This document shows positions 8,586-19,700 of a stretch of DNA of 64,000 nucleotides, in pieces. A program made the position numbers and the translations under genes. The stretch comes from CBDHFF01 sp965262395 (GTDB taxonomy: Bacteria > Pseudomonadota > Alphaproteobacteria > Rickettsiales > Anaplasmataceae). Each line of letters starts with the position of its first letter. Within the stretch, counting starts at the first letter, position 1. The notes under the pieces were generated by a model. It was not told the origin of the DNA and did no database searches. It saw nothing but the letters and a program-made list of their open reading frames with translations. Where the stretch lies: contig OZ253531.1 of the NCBI GenBank assembly GCA_965262395.1, forward strand, positions 1,054,001-1,118,000. The letters run 5' to 3'.

Positions 8586-9650
8586 ATGAATAAGTTAATT
8601 AATCTTTATATTATACCTTCAATTATTATCCTGTTCTTGTTTGCTATAAGTGATATTTTACTACCCTTTATATTAGCAATATCAATATCTTATTTTATAA
8701 GTCCCATAGTAGAAAAGATAAATAATAAAATACATTACAAAGCTATATCTATATTATTAGTTATGTTATTTTTTGCTATAATCTTAATTACAGTGAATAT
8801 GATATTAATTCCAGTAGTAATATCACAGTTAGTAGATCTCATAAAAAATGTTCCAGAATATATACAGCAGATATATTCTCATTATATAAATTTTATCCAG
8901 AATTATATGGATCATATGGACCAAGATTCAAATGGAACAATAACTCATTTAATAGACGTAGATCATATCAAAGAACTAACTGTACAAAAATTATCTCTAT
9001 GCATAACAAATATTGCCTCCAACATTACCAATACAATTCTATTATCTGGAATAAATATAATAAAGACTATGTTACTGGTAATAATAGTACCAATCATAAG
9101 CTTTTATGTACTATACGATTGGCATAATTTTAAACAAGCAGTGCAACATATGATTCCACCGAAATATTCGGGTACAGTCAATGAGTATATGAATAATATT
9201 TCAGAAATTATTTCTACATATATGCAAGGACAACTTCTCGTTTGTTTATCTCTTTCAATCATATATTCAACCTCTTTGGGCTTGTTGGGTGTTAAATATG
9301 GATTTTTAATTGGGCTTATCACTGGATTATTAACTTTCTTCCCTTATATTGGATTCATATTTGGCGTAGCAACAAGCTCAGTGATGGCAATAATTCATTC
9401 TAGCAACGAGCAACTCATTTATGTACTAATAATATTTGCTTCAACTCAAATACTAGAAGGATATTTTTTAACCCCAAAATTCGTTGGAAATAAACTGGGA
9501 TTGCATCCTATTTGGGTTGTATTCAGCACATTCTCTGGTGCAGCTTTAATGGGATTTACTGGTATATTATTATCAATTCCTGTTGCAGCAGTCGTAGCTA
9601 CACTACTTAAAGAGTATATTAAGACATATAGAGAAGAATATACTTCATAA
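8586..9650 (+). CDS. AI-2E family transporter / PerM-type permease
   Basis: This is a multi-pass inner-membrane protein with about eight hydrophobic segments. The order is typical of the AI-2E transporter family: paired segments at the N-terminus, a long amphipathic extramembrane stretch (about residues 75-150), and a C-terminal half with LLGVKYGFLIGLITGLLTFFPYIGFIFG and a terminal block around HPIWVVFSTFSGAALMGFTGILLSIPVAAV. The length of 354 residues is normal. Substrate is unknown: members of this family have been linked to quorum signals or sodium/proton exchange, and no choice can be made here. It is followed 51 bases later by hda in the same direction, an arrangement also seen in other alphaproteobacteria, so the two may be co-transcribed. 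Confidence 0.85.
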   Translation: MNKLINLYIIPSIIILFLFAISDILLPFILAISISYFISPIVEKINNKIHYKAISILLVMLFFAIILITVNMILIPVVISQLVDLIKNVPEYIQQIYSHYINFIQNYMDHMDQDSNGTITHLIDVDHIKELTVQKLSLCITNIASNITNTILLSGINIIKTMLLVIIVPIISFYVLYDWHNFKQAVQHMIPPKYSGTVNEYMNNISEIISTYMQGQLLVCLSLSIIYSTSLGLLGVKYGFLIGLITGLLTFFPYIGFIFGVATSSVMAIIHSSNEQLIYVLIIFASTQILEGYFLTPKFVGNKLGLHPIWVVFSTFSGAALMGFTGILLSIPVAAVVATLLKEYIKTYREEYTS

Positions 9651-9701
9651 ATATGCTTACATATGTTAACTATATAAACATACGCTTTATCCGAAAATAA
9701 T

Positions 9702-10379
9702 ATGAAACAATTATTATTACCTAATTTGAACATAGGAATAATCGATATTTATAAAGAAGAATACTTTATGATATCTGAATCAAATATAGAGGCATATAAC
9801 CATATAAAACAATGGCCCGCATGGAATAATAATATTATATTACTTTATGGACCAAAAAGCTCAGGAAAAACGCACTTATGTCATATCTGGAAACACATAT
9901 CAAATGCTTTTATAATAACAGAAAATAATTCTAGCATCGAATCAATAGTTGAATCAGCGAATTATGCTTTCATAATTGATGATATAGACAAATTTGATAA
10001 TGATAAATTATTGCAATACTATAATATTATACATCAGGAAAATAAATTCCTACTTTTAACTTCAACTACAAATATATCAGAAATGAAGTTTAAAACACCA
10101 GATCTACAATCCAGAATTGAATCTATTCCAACACTGAATTTGCAGCATCCTGACGAAAATATACTCAGAACAGCTCTTTCAAAAGAAATATATAAAAGAC
10201 AAATAAGAATTACCTCTGCTCATCTTGAATATATGCTACAAAAAGCACATCAAAATAATAAACCTTACAAATTATTAATTGAGACTATAAATGAACTAGA
10301 AGATGAATCTTGGACGTATCAACGCAAATTATCTATAAAATCATTAGAAAAAATAATGCACCAATGTTGTATAAAATAG
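9702..10379 (+). CDS. hda: DnaA-homologue regulator Hda/HdaA
   Basis: Hda proteins are short AAA+ relatives of DnaA that, with the DNA sliding clamp, stimulate hydrolysis of DnaA-bound ATP and prevent re-initiation. Walker A GPKSSGKTH is at residues 50-58 and the Walker B-like AFIIDDIDKF at about 93-102. A sensor-like LLTSTTN and the arginine-containing DLQSRIES follow, and the DnaA DNA-binding domain IV is absent. The N-terminus MKQLLLPNLN resembles the short clamp-binding segment of the family. At 225 residues it has the expected size. It lies just after the permease gene; a small hairpin overlaps its stop codon. Confidence 0.85.
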   Translation: MKQLLLPNLNIGIIDIYKEEYFMISESNIEAYNHIKQWPAWNNNIILLYGPKSSGKTHLCHIWKHISNAFIITENNSSIESIVESANYAFIIDDIDKFDNDKLLQYYNIIHQENKFLLLTSTTNISEMKFKTPDLQSRIESIPTLNLQHPDENILRTALSKEIYKRQIRITSAHLEYMLQKAHQNNKPYKLLIETINELEDESWTYQRKLSIKSLEKIMHQCCIK

Positions 10380-10395
10380 CAATAACATGCTATTT
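10374..10395 (+). terminator. Hairpin over the hda stop codon
   Basis: An 8-bp stem (AAATAGCA / TGCTATTT) with a 6-base loop covers the hda TAG stop codon. The right arm ends in TTT but no long T tract follows, so terminator function is only possible. The 290 bases from here to the rpoC stop codon hold no gene I can support. Confidence 0.35.
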
Positions 10396-10670
10396 CACCA
10401 GACGAAAGACATGCATAACAACACATAAGAATCAGGTTAAAATAGATCGTATTCTTATGAACATAACATCTAATTACATGCGGCAAATATTAAATAACAA
10501 CAATATGTGTGTCTATATAAGCCAACAAGCGCAATGCATAACAAGCCATCCTATGTAACCAATACAAAAAAGTCAAAAAATGAACATAATTTTCGTCTAT
10601 CTAATACAATATTATGTATTTAATTACACGCATACAAAAGGTCTAAAAAATATAAAATCTGATGCCTTAA

Positions 10671-13600
10671 CTAACTCAATTCTGCATTATCTACAAGACT
10701 ATCATTAGATTTATTATCAGTTGGTTTAGATTTGGTTTTTACATCTGCCTTAACAAGAGCAAGCTCTTTTTTTCTTTTTGCACGATCAGCAAGTCCTTCT
10801 TTTTTCCATTTATTCATCATATATCCTGTACCAACTGGAATAAGACGTCCAACTATTACATTCTCTTTCAAGCCAATTAAAGGATCTTCTTTCCCTTCAA
10901 TCGCAGCATTTGTAAGAACTCTAGTAGTATCTTGGAAAGATGCAGCAGAAATAAATGACTTAGTATCCAAACTAGCTTTGGTAATACCTTGTAATATATT
11001 TCTAACTCTAACAAGATCTTTGCCTTCTTTTTCAAGTAATTCATTGGCTTCCTCTTGCTCATACACACTAATCTCTTCTCCAAGATAATATGTACTATCA
11101 CCTGGATCAATAATTTCTACTTTACGCAACATTTGACTAACAATGATTTCTATATGTTTGTTATCAATAAACACCCCTTGCATTTTATAGACTTTTTGAA
11201 TCTCATAAATCAGATATATAAATAATGCCTTAACGCCTAAAACTCTAAGTATATCATGAAGATCAGGCGCTCCTTCCATAAGAAGCATTCCCTTCTTAAC
11301 CACATCACCTTCCATAACGGTAATATGTCTACCTTTAGGAACAGAAAATACTACAGGTTCCCCACCATCATGCGGAGTAACTATAAGTTTACGTTTAGAC
11401 TTATGGTCATCACTACCAAAACTAATAATACCATCAAGTTCATTAATTATCGCCGTGTCCTTAGAGGAACGAGCTTCAAATAATTCAACAACTCTAGGCA
11501 GACCACCTGTAATATCACGAGATTTGGCCGATTCACGTGGCATCCGTGCCAAAATATCACCCGCATGCACTTCTTGCCCATCATTAATATTTAGAATAGC
11601 CTCTACTGGCATAAAATAACGAGCCGGGGCTCCACTGCCCAACTTTATAATTTCTCCTTTTTCATCAACAACAGCAATCATTGGGTGATAGTCTCTAGAT
11701 TTAGCTTTTTGCTTCCAATCAACAATTTCTCTTCTAGACATACCAGTATCTTCATCCAATATCTCTCGAACAGATATACCATCTTCAATATTAAAGCACT
11801 TAATACGACCAGATTTTTCAGTAATAATAGGAATAGTATATGGATCCCAATCAGCAACCCTAGATCCAGGTTCAACAGTATCTCCATTCACATAATATAA
11901 TTTAGAACCATATGGTATTTTATGTCGTGCTACCTCGCAATCATTGTTATCAAGCAACACCATCTCACAGGCACGACTCATTACAATCCACTCACCAGTA
12001 CTATTTTTTACAATATTAGAGTCTATAAGCTTAACTTTACCACCTGAAACAACATCAACACTTGATACGTCTGCTCCTTTTGTTACGGCACCACCAATAT
12101 GAAATGTTCTCATAGTTAACTGGGTACCAGGTTCACCGACAGACTGAGCTGCGATTACACCAACAGCTTCTCCAATGGAAACTAATTTGCCAGTAGTAAG
12201 GTCACGGCCATAACATTTAGTACAAACTCCACCTTTAACGTTACAAGTAAGCACGGATCTAATTTTTATGTTACCTAAACCTGCTATATTAATACGTTTT
12301 AATTTTTCTTCAGTGATTAAGCCACCAGCCTCAAGTATTTTTTCTCCACTAATAGGATCTATAATATCATTTGAAACAGTTCTACCCGCAATAGCAGTAG
12401 CAGCGTCATCAACTACAACTCCAATACTAGCAATAGACTCAAAAATTATACCTTCAGTACTTTTACAATCTTGCTCAATAACCACACAATCTTGTGATAC
12501 ATCCACCAATCTACGAGTCAAATAACCAGAGTTTGCTGTTTTTAAAGCAGTATCGGCTAATCCTTTACGAGCACCATGGGTAGATATGAAATATTCAGAT
12601 ACATTCAATCCTTCACGGAAATTAGAGATAATCGGAGTTTCAATAATCTCACCAGAAGGTTTAGACATCAATCCACGCATACCAGCTAACTGCTTCATTT
12701 GTGTTGAGGAACCACGAGCACCAGAGTGCGCCATCATATAAACAGGATTCATATGTTTCACAACATTAATACCACCAACAATGGTATCTCCAGACATATA
12801 CTTTAACATATCGCCTGCCACTTCATCAGTGCATCTAGACCAAGTATCAATTACTTTATTATATCTTTCGTTACTAGTAATCAAACCTTCTTGATATTGT
12901 GATTCAAATCCCTTAACTTCTGCTTTAGCTTTATTAACGTGCATAGATTTAGATTCTGGTACAATCATATCATTTTTACCAAATGATATGCCAGAACGAG
13001 TTGCATAATCAAAGCCCAATTCTTTTAATTTATCACAAAAAATAACCGTTTCTCTTTGGCCGCAACCTTTATATACAAGATCAACTACTTCACTCATATC
13101 TTTATTAGTCAGCACTCTATTTACTAAATGCAGACCTAAACTAGGGTCTTTAGGTAATATTTGGAATAACTTCAAACGCCCAGGAGTGATAAGTACAACC
13201 TTATCTATTTTTATACCATCTCTATCATAATATTCTAACTTACATCTAATCTTCATATGAAGTTTGACTTTATTTTCTGCAAGCAACATTTCCACTTCAA
13301 ATTCGTTGTAAACACCTTCGCTCTTATCTTCACCTTCTTCTTCATCAGTGTTTTCAAGGGTAAGATAGTATAAACCTGCAACAATATCTTCTGTAGGAAC
13401 AATAATTGGCTTACCATTGGATGGGCTCAATATATTATTTGTAGACATCATAAGAATTCTGGCTTCTATCTGAGCTTCTATAGATAATGGGATGTGTACA
13501 GCCATTTGATCTCCATCAAAATCGGCATTAAATGCATCACAAACTAACGGATGTAATCTAATTGCTCGACCTTCAATCAAAACTGGCTCAAATGCTTGTA

Positions 13601-14912
13601 TACCAAGTCTATGCAAAGTTGGGGCTCTATTTAATAATACTGGATGTTCTTTAATAACATCCTCAAGATAATCCCATATCTCTGGCTTTTCGCTCCTCAA
13701 CATTCTTTTCGCAGCTTTTATAGTAGGTGCTTTACCATGTAATTGTAATTTAGAATAAATAAATGGCTTAAACAACTCAAGTGCCATCTGTTTCGGCAAA
13801 CCACACTGGTTTAATGTTAAAGTTGAACCAACAACAATAACCGAACGTCCAGAATAATCCACCCTTTTACCAAGTAAATTTTGTCTAAAACGTCCTTGCT
13901 TTCCTTTAATCATATCACTAAGTGATTTAAATGGCCTCTTATTGGCATTTTTAACAAATTTTCCTCTACGTCCATTATCAATCAAGGCATCCGCAGAATC
14001 TTGCAACATCCTCTTTTCATTACGAACAATTATTTCAGGTGCATTCAATTCAATAAGATTTTTTAATCTATTATTACGATTAATCACTCTTCTATAAAGA
14101 TCGTTAAGATCAGATGTAGCGAATCTACCTCCGTCAAGATGCACCAACGGCCTAAGTTCAGTTGGCATAACTGGCAACGCATCTATTATCATCCACTCAG
14201 GCTTATTTCCTGAACTAATAAAGCCTTCTACAACCCTAAGCCTTTTTATTAACTTTTTTCTCTGTATGTCTGAAACTTTTTTCTCTCCATGTAGCTTATC
14301 TCGTAACTCTTCACGCAAAGAAATCAATTCTATAGATTGCAATAAACGCTTAATAGCCTCAGCACCCATCAAAGCCAGAAAACTATCTTCTCCATACTCT
14401 TCAAGATATTCATTATATTGTCTTTCTGAGAGTAATTCATATTTATTTAAGACAGTCATACCAGGATCAACCACCACGTATGATTCAAAATATAAAACTC
14501 TTTCAACATCTTTAAGTTGCATATCTAATACAGTACACATATAGGATGGCAAAGATTTCAAGAACCATATATGAGCGACAGGAGCTACAAGACCTATGTA
14601 ACCCATCCTTTCACGTCTAACTTTAGATAGAGTAATTTCAACACCACATTTTTCACATACATTGCCGCGCTCTTCCTTATTACGCTTATAACGTCCACAT
14701 AAACATTCATAATCCTTTACTGGTCCAAATATACGAGCACAAAAAAGACCGTGTTTTTCTGGTTTAAAAGTCCTATAATTAATAGTTTCTGGTTTAGTTA
14801 CCTCACCAAAAGCCTGTTGTTTTATTTTTTCAGGACTAGCCAAAGCTATCCTTAATTTATCAAAATATCCGTAATAGTTTGTATAAAAACTAGAATTACC
14901 AAAGCCACTCAT
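10671..14912 (-). CDS. rpoC: RNA polymerase beta' subunit
   Basis: This is the catalytic beta' subunit of RNA polymerase. The magnesium-binding motif NADFDGDQM is at residues 462-470 (aspartates 464, 466, 468). The N-terminal zinc ribbon (CLCGRYK...CEKCG) is at about 70-90, the second zinc site (C...CTKCYG) lies around residue 890, and the bridge/trigger helices contain QSVGEPGTQLTMRTFHIGG. At 1413 residues it is normal for alphaproteobacteria, with a lysine-rich C-terminal tail. It starts 41 bases after the rpoB stop codon and is the last gene of the long leftward ribosomal/RNA polymerase block. It is not fused to rpoB, unlike in Wolbachia. Confidence 0.99.
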   Translation of the reverse strand: MSGFGNSSFYTNYYGYFDKLRIALASPEKIKQQAFGEVTKPETINYRTFKPEKHGLFCARIFGPVKDYECLCGRYKRNKEERGNVCEKCGVEITLSKVRRERMGYIGLVAPVAHIWFLKSLPSYMCTVLDMQLKDVERVLYFESYVVVDPGMTVLNKYELLSERQYNEYLEEYGEDSFLALMGAEAIKRLLQSIELISLREELRDKLHGEKKVSDIQRKKLIKRLRVVEGFISSGNKPEWMIIDALPVMPTELRPLVHLDGGRFATSDLNDLYRRVINRNNRLKNLIELNAPEIIVRNEKRMLQDSADALIDNGRRGKFVKNANKRPFKSLSDMIKGKQGRFRQNLLGKRVDYSGRSVIVVGSTLTLNQCGLPKQMALELFKPFIYSKLQLHGKAPTIKAAKRMLRSEKPEIWDYLEDVIKEHPVLLNRAPTLHRLGIQAFEPVLIEGRAIRLHPLVCDAFNADFDGDQMAVHIPLSIEAQIEARILMMSTNNILSPSNGKPIIVPTEDIVAGLYYLTLENTDEEEGEDKSEGVYNEFEVEMLLAENKVKLHMKIRCKLEYYDRDGIKIDKVVLITPGRLKLFQILPKDPSLGLHLVNRVLTNKDMSEVVDLVYKGCGQRETVIFCDKLKELGFDYATRSGISFGKNDMIVPESKSMHVNKAKAEVKGFESQYQEGLITSNERYNKVIDTWSRCTDEVAGDMLKYMSGDTIVGGINVVKHMNPVYMMAHSGARGSSTQMKQLAGMRGLMSKPSGEIIETPIISNFREGLNVSEYFISTHGARKGLADTALKTANSGYLTRRLVDVSQDCVVIEQDCKSTEGIIFESIASIGVVVDDAATAIAGRTVSNDIIDPISGEKILEAGGLITEEKLKRINIAGLGNIKIRSVLTCNVKGGVCTKCYGRDLTTGKLVSIGEAVGVIAAQSVGEPGTQLTMRTFHIGGAVTKGADVSSVDVVSGGKVKLIDSNIVKNSTGEWIVMSRACEMVLLDNNDCEVARHKIPYGSKLYYVNGDTVEPGSRVADWDPYTIPIITEKSGRIKCFNIEDGISVREILDEDTGMSRREIVDWKQKAKSRDYHPMIAVVDEKGEIIKLGSGAPARYFMPVEAILNINDGQEVHAGDILARMPRESAKSRDITGGLPRVVELFEARSSKDTAIINELDGIISFGSDDHKSKRKLIVTPHDGGEPVVFSVPKGRHITVMEGDVVKKGMLLMEGAPDLHDILRVLGVKALFIYLIYEIQKVYKMQGVFIDNKHIEIIVSQMLRKVEIIDPGDSTYYLGEEISVYEQEEANELLEKEGKDLVRVRNILQGITKASLDTKSFISAASFQDTTRVLTNAAIEGKEDPLIGLKENVIVGRLIPVGTGYMMNKWKKEGLADRAKRKKELALVKADVKTKSKPTDNKSNDSLVDNAELS

Positions 14913-14953
14913 AAAATAAAACCCTTAAACTACTATCACAAAACTCATAAAAA

Positions 14954-17900
14954 TTATTTTTTATCAGAAGAGTTCTCACCTTCATCTTTTAAATTAGGCA
15001 ATAACCCTACACTTCTACTATCAACAGCCCTATTACCAAAATCTACACTAACATCTTCATCAATATCTTCTATATTCTTTTTGTCATCTTCTTCATCCTC
15101 TTGCTCTTTAATCAGCTCAACATCTAAACACAAAGACCTCATCTCATTCATTAATACATGAAAAGACTCTGGCACACTACATTCAAAGCTATTATTATTG
15201 CCTTTAATGATAGAATCATAAACTCTTATACGACCACCAACATCATCAGATTTAACTGTTAACATTTCCTGCAAAGTATAAGCCGCACCATACGCCTGCA
15301 AAGCCCAACATTCCATTTCTCCAAAACGCTGCCCTCCAAAATGAGACTTTCCACCCAAAGGCTGCTGAGTAACTAAGCTATAAGGACCAACAGATCTAGC
15401 ATGCATTTTTTCATCAACAAGATGATGAAGTTTTAGGATATAAATATATCCTACAGTAACTTTACGATCTAAAGGCTCTCCGTCACGTCCATCATACAAA
15501 ACTTCCTGCCCAGACGTACTCACACCAGCAATTTCTAAAAATTTAGATATAACCTCATCACTAGGGCCTTCAAAAACTGGAGCTGCAACTGTGATTCCAT
15601 TTTTTAGAACATGTCCCAATTTTATAATTTGCTCATCAGTCATATTATGTAAATCTTTCTCAACATCAGTGCTCTCATATACTTGTAATAACAATGAACG
15701 AATATTACTAGCTACTGACTCAGCTTTCTCAGCAAGCATATATCTAATTTTCTTTCCTATATTATAACAAGCCCAGCCAAGATGTGTTTCTAATATTTGA
15801 CCAACATTCATTCGAGACGGTACACCTAAAGGATTAAGTATAAGATCTATAGGAGTTCCATCTTTTAAATATGGCATATCCTCTACAGGCACAATCTTAG
15901 ATATAACACCTTTATTTCCGTGTCTACCAGCCATTTTATCACCAACTTGTAATTTTCTTTTAATGGCAACAAAAACCTTCACTACTTTCAATGTTCCCTG
16001 GGGCAAATCATCGCCACTATTTAATTTTTCTATATTGGAGTCATACTCAGCTCTAACGTCTTTTAACATTAAATCTAGCTGCTCTTTTAAATGACGAACC
16101 TTTTTAAGAGTAGCTTCATCTGTAAATTTTAAAAACCACCATTTAGCGCTCGGCATAGAATTAAGTACATCATCAGTAACTGACTTTGCAATAACATCAT
16201 TATCATCAAACTCTTTATCAAGAATTATTAACCTTAATCCACTATAAAAAGACTGATTTAATACCGCAATTTCATCTTCATAATTTTTCTTAAATCTTCC
16301 TAACTCTTCTTTATAAATAGCTTTAGATCGCTCATCTTTTTCCATACCACGACGCAATAATACACTCACATCAATAACGGTTCCTGTAACACCAGGAGAG
16401 GTGTATAAAGAAGCATCTCTAAAACTATTACATTTTTCTCCAAAAATAGCACTTAGTAATTTCTCCTCTGGAGATAAGGGAGCTTCACCTTTAGGTGTTA
16501 CTTTTCCAACGACAACATCTCCAGATTCTATGCTAGAACCTATGCATACAATACCAGAATCATCTAAGTTATATAATAAATCTTCATTAACATTCGGCAA
16601 ATCACGTGTTATTTCTTCTGCTCCAAGCCTAGTATCACGGGCAACACATTCAAATTCTTCGATGTGAACCGATGTAAAATATTCTTCTTTAATTAATCGT
16701 TCAGAAACAACAATAGAATCCTCAAAATTATAACCATTCCAAGATAAAAAGGCTACAAGCACATTTCTACCTAAGGCTAATTCGCTTTTATCAATAGCAG
16801 GACCATCGGCAAGAACATCTCCTTTTCTTACTTTGTCTCCAGGGAAAACTATAGGTTTTTGATTAATACAAGTACTGTGATTAGATTTTCTATATTTTGA
16901 TAAATTATAAACCTTAACTCCCGTGCATTCTTGAGTTTCTGGATCTGAAGTTCGCACAACTATACGTCTACTATCAACCTTGGTTATAACTCCATCATCC
17001 TCAGTTACAACAACAGCACCAGCACCTCTAGCTATTACAGCTTCCATGCCAGTTCCAACAAAAGGTGCCTCTGTACACAACAAAGGAACCGCTTGACGTT
17101 GCATATTTGTGCCCATTAAAGCACGACAAGAATCATCATTCTCTAAAAAAGGTATCAAAGAAGCGGCAGTAGAAACTAATTGTTTCGGCGATACGTCAAT
17201 ATAGTCAACCTCATCTCTATTGACCATAATAAAATTACCACCACGTCTACAATATAAAATATTGTCAACAAATCTATTGTTCTCATCTAATTCTACGCCA
17301 GCTTGTGCAATATTAAAACGAGCATCTCCCATAGCAGATACATATTCTACTTTATCTGTAACTATACCATTCTCTACTTTATAAAACGGACTTTCAATAA
17401 AACCGTATTTATTTACTCTAGCATAAGTAGCTAAACTATTAATCAAGCCAATATTTTGTCCTTCAGGAGTTTCAATAGGACATATTCTACCATAATAAGT
17501 AGTATGCACGTCTCTAACTTCAAAACCCGCTCTTTCTCTTGTTAACCCCCCTGGCCCAAGAGCAGATAAACGTCTTTTATGAGTAATCTCAGAGAGAGGA
17601 TTCGTTTGATCCATAAATTGTGACAATTGAGATAAATTAAAAAAGTCTTTCAATACCGCAATCAAAGCTTTAGAATTCATTAGATCATAAGGCATAGCAG
17701 AATCAATATCTAAAGAAGTCATTTTTTCTTTAATTACTCTCTGCACTCGAACCAAGCCAACTCTAAAGTGATTCTCCATGAACTCACCAACCGATCTAAC
17801 CCGCCTATTTCCTAAGTGATCAATATCATCTGGCTCACTTTCTGCATCACGCATTTCTATAAGTATAGTAATAATTCTTAATATATCTTCTTTACGTAAC

Positions 17901-19174
17901 ACAGTAACAGACTCAGGACATTCAAGGTTAAGCCTCATGTTCATCTTTACTCTACCAACCTCAGAGAGATCATATTTTTCTTCATTAAAAAATAAATCAT
18001 TAAAAAATCCTTTTGCTATATCAAGACTTGCAGGAATCTCTCCTGCCCTTAATACCCTATATATTTCATATAATGCCTCTTCTTTATCTTGAGTTTTATC
18101 CATCATAAGTGTATCTCGCAGATACAGCGACGCACCACCACTATAAGATGAAATAAGAGATACGTTAATTATACCTAGGCCATCTAATTTATTAATAATT
18201 TCTTGAGTAATTTCTTCACCAGCTTCTTCAACAACTTCACCAGTGTCCAACACTATATCTCTAAATAAACATTTTCCACATAAGCTTTCAGAAGAAATTG
18301 AAATATTATTCAATCCATTTTTATGTAATTTCTTGGCTTTAAGTAAAGAAATTTTCTCTCCTTTTAAGGCAATAGTTTCACCAGTGTCAGCATTAACTAA
18401 ATCAAATAGCAAGTACACACTCTTAAAAGATTCTGGCTCAAACCTAACGACCCAATCATTTTTTTCATTTTTTTTGTATTCACATGAATTATAATAATAA
18501 TTTATAATATCTTGCTTGGACATACCAAGAGCTTTTAAGAATGTTGTTAAACATACTTTTCTTTTGCGATCAATACGAACATACAGCAAATCTTTACGAT
18601 CAAACTCTATATCCATCCACGATCCTCTATAAGGAACTATGCTAGCAGAATAAATAAATCTACCTGAAGAATATGTTCGACCACCATCATGAAGAAAATT
18701 GACACCAGGAGATCGATGCATTTGCGATACAATCACTTTCTCTATACCATTTATTGCAAATGTACCTTTACTAGTCATCATAGGTATTTCTCCTATGTAG
18801 ACACTTTGCTCTTTTTGACTTTTAAGTATATATTCTCCTGTTTCTGGTACAAAATCAAAAACATTTAATTTAAGAACCACTCTCAAAGGAAATGAATAAG
18901 TTATTCCTTTACGTATGCATTCATCAGGGGTAAAAGCACATTCACCAAGATGACACTTAACAAAATTCAATACCGCAGTACTATTCTCATTATTAACAGG
19001 AAACATAGATTTAAAAACTTCCTCTATGCCGCCGCCTCTTGCAAATTTAATATAAGAATCAACTTGTATTTTTTTTAAATCTAATTCCACTTCTTTTTCT
19101 ATATTGCGAACACCAAACATCCTACGCAAATTAGAAAAAGAATTAGGTACAAAATAATCAGTAGTAGAAGGCAT
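14954..19174 (-). CDS. rpoB: RNA polymerase beta subunit
   Basis: This subunit forms one wall of the RNA polymerase active site cleft. The rifampicin pocket reads SQFMDQTNPLSEITHKRR followed by LSALGPGG; the residues equivalent to E. coli D516, H526 and S531 are unchanged, so no classical resistance substitution is visible. Further family blocks are ERAGFEVRDVHTTYYGRICP, the GDKMAGRHGNKG active-site loop, and QPLGGKSHFGGQRFGEMECW near the C-terminus. The length of 1406 residues is usual for Rickettsiales. The C-terminal tail is acidic (EQEDEEDDKKN). The gene lies 74 bases after rplL and belongs to the rplKAJL-rpoBC operon. Confidence 0.99.
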   Translation of the reverse strand: MPSTTDYFVPNSFSNLRRMFGVRNIEKEVELDLKKIQVDSYIKFARGGGIEEVFKSMFPVNNENSTAVLNFVKCHLGECAFTPDECIRKGITYSFPLRVVLKLNVFDFVPETGEYILKSQKEQSVYIGEIPMMTSKGTFAINGIEKVIVSQMHRSPGVNFLHDGGRTYSSGRFIYSASIVPYRGSWMDIEFDRKDLLYVRIDRKRKVCLTTFLKALGMSKQDIINYYYNSCEYKKNEKNDWVVRFEPESFKSVYLLFDLVNADTGETIALKGEKISLLKAKKLHKNGLNNISISSESLCGKCLFRDIVLDTGEVVEEAGEEITQEIINKLDGLGIINVSLISSYSGGASLYLRDTLMMDKTQDKEEALYEIYRVLRAGEIPASLDIAKGFFNDLFFNEEKYDLSEVGRVKMNMRLNLECPESVTVLRKEDILRIITILIEMRDAESEPDDIDHLGNRRVRSVGEFMENHFRVGLVRVQRVIKEKMTSLDIDSAMPYDLMNSKALIAVLKDFFNLSQLSQFMDQTNPLSEITHKRRLSALGPGGLTRERAGFEVRDVHTTYYGRICPIETPEGQNIGLINSLATYARVNKYGFIESPFYKVENGIVTDKVEYVSAMGDARFNIAQAGVELDENNRFVDNILYCRRGGNFIMVNRDEVDYIDVSPKQLVSTAASLIPFLENDDSCRALMGTNMQRQAVPLLCTEAPFVGTGMEAVIARGAGAVVVTEDDGVITKVDSRRIVVRTSDPETQECTGVKVYNLSKYRKSNHSTCINQKPIVFPGDKVRKGDVLADGPAIDKSELALGRNVLVAFLSWNGYNFEDSIVVSERLIKEEYFTSVHIEEFECVARDTRLGAEEITRDLPNVNEDLLYNLDDSGIVCIGSSIESGDVVVGKVTPKGEAPLSPEEKLLSAIFGEKCNSFRDASLYTSPGVTGTVIDVSVLLRRGMEKDERSKAIYKEELGRFKKNYEDEIAVLNQSFYSGLRLIILDKEFDDNDVIAKSVTDDVLNSMPSAKWWFLKFTDEATLKKVRHLKEQLDLMLKDVRAEYDSNIEKLNSGDDLPQGTLKVVKVFVAIKRKLQVGDKMAGRHGNKGVISKIVPVEDMPYLKDGTPIDLILNPLGVPSRMNVGQILETHLGWACYNIGKKIRYMLAEKAESVASNIRSLLLQVYESTDVEKDLHNMTDEQIIKLGHVLKNGITVAAPVFEGPSDEVISKFLEIAGVSTSGQEVLYDGRDGEPLDRKVTVGYIYILKLHHLVDEKMHARSVGPYSLVTQQPLGGKSHFGGQRFGEMECWALQAYGAAYTLQEMLTVKSDDVGGRIRVYDSIIKGNNNSFECSVPESFHVLMNEMRSLCLDVELIKEQEDEEDDKKNIEDIDEDVSVDFGNRAVDSRSVGLLPNLKDEGENSSDKK

Positions 19175-19248
19175 TAATAAAAATCTCCTAAAGAAATCTA
19201 GAAAGAAAAGTGCACAATAAAGAAAAACATCCCCACACTAAGCATTAC

Positions 19249-19671
19249 TTATTCAAGAGTAACTTTCAATCCAGCTTCATCAAATTTTTTCATAATTTCT
19301 TCAGCTTCTTCTTTTGGCACAGCTTCTCTTAAAACTTTACCTGCTATTTCCTTACATAAGGCATTTGCTTCAGCTAATCCTAAATTAGAATCCATAGCCC
19401 GCAATTGTTTGATTGCCTGAATCTTTTTTGCAGCATCAAAGCTCTTACCCACAATATCAAAATGGGTTTTTGCTCCAGAAGATTGATCACCATCTTCTTC
19501 TCCAGCAGCAGCAGGAGCAGCACTAGCGCCAGCCATCATAGCAGCACTAACTCCAAGTTTATCTTCCAAATATTCCGCCAATTCTGCAGCTTCAATTAAA
19601 GTAAGCCCAGATACTTGCTTACCAAGCTCCTCAATTTTAGCATCATATTCTTTTACCACATCAGCACACAT
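19249..19671 (-). CDS. rplL: Ribosomal protein bL12 (L7/L12)
   Basis: This is the ribosomal stalk protein that binds L10 through its N-terminal helix and recruits translation GTPases through its C-terminal domain. The N-terminal dimerisation part (LTLIEAAELAEYLEDKLGVS), an alanine-rich hinge with an acidic insertion (GEEDGDQSSG at about 53-62) and the C-terminal GTPase-contact domain (KKIQAIKQLRAMDSNLGLAEA ... VPKEEAEEIMKKFDEAG) are all visible. At 140 residues it is slightly longer than the usual 120-130, because of an N-terminal extension and hinge. It follows rplJ by 29 bases, as expected for the stalk pair. Confidence 0.97.
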   Translation of the reverse strand: MCADVVKEYDAKIEELGKQVSGLTLIEAAELAEYLEDKLGVSAAMMAGASAAPAAAGEEDGDQSSGAKTHFDIVGKSFDAAKKIQAIKQLRAMDSNLGLAEANALCKEIAGKVLREAVPKEEAEEIMKKFDEAGLKVTLE

Positions 19672-19700
19672 AACAAAGTCTCCTCACTATAAAATTCAAA

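Noticed and set aside
10310..10558. A rightward open frame of 82 codons overlapping the end of hda
   Set aside because: It overlaps the hda coding region in another frame, has no ribosome binding site, and its residues look like translated AT-rich spacer.
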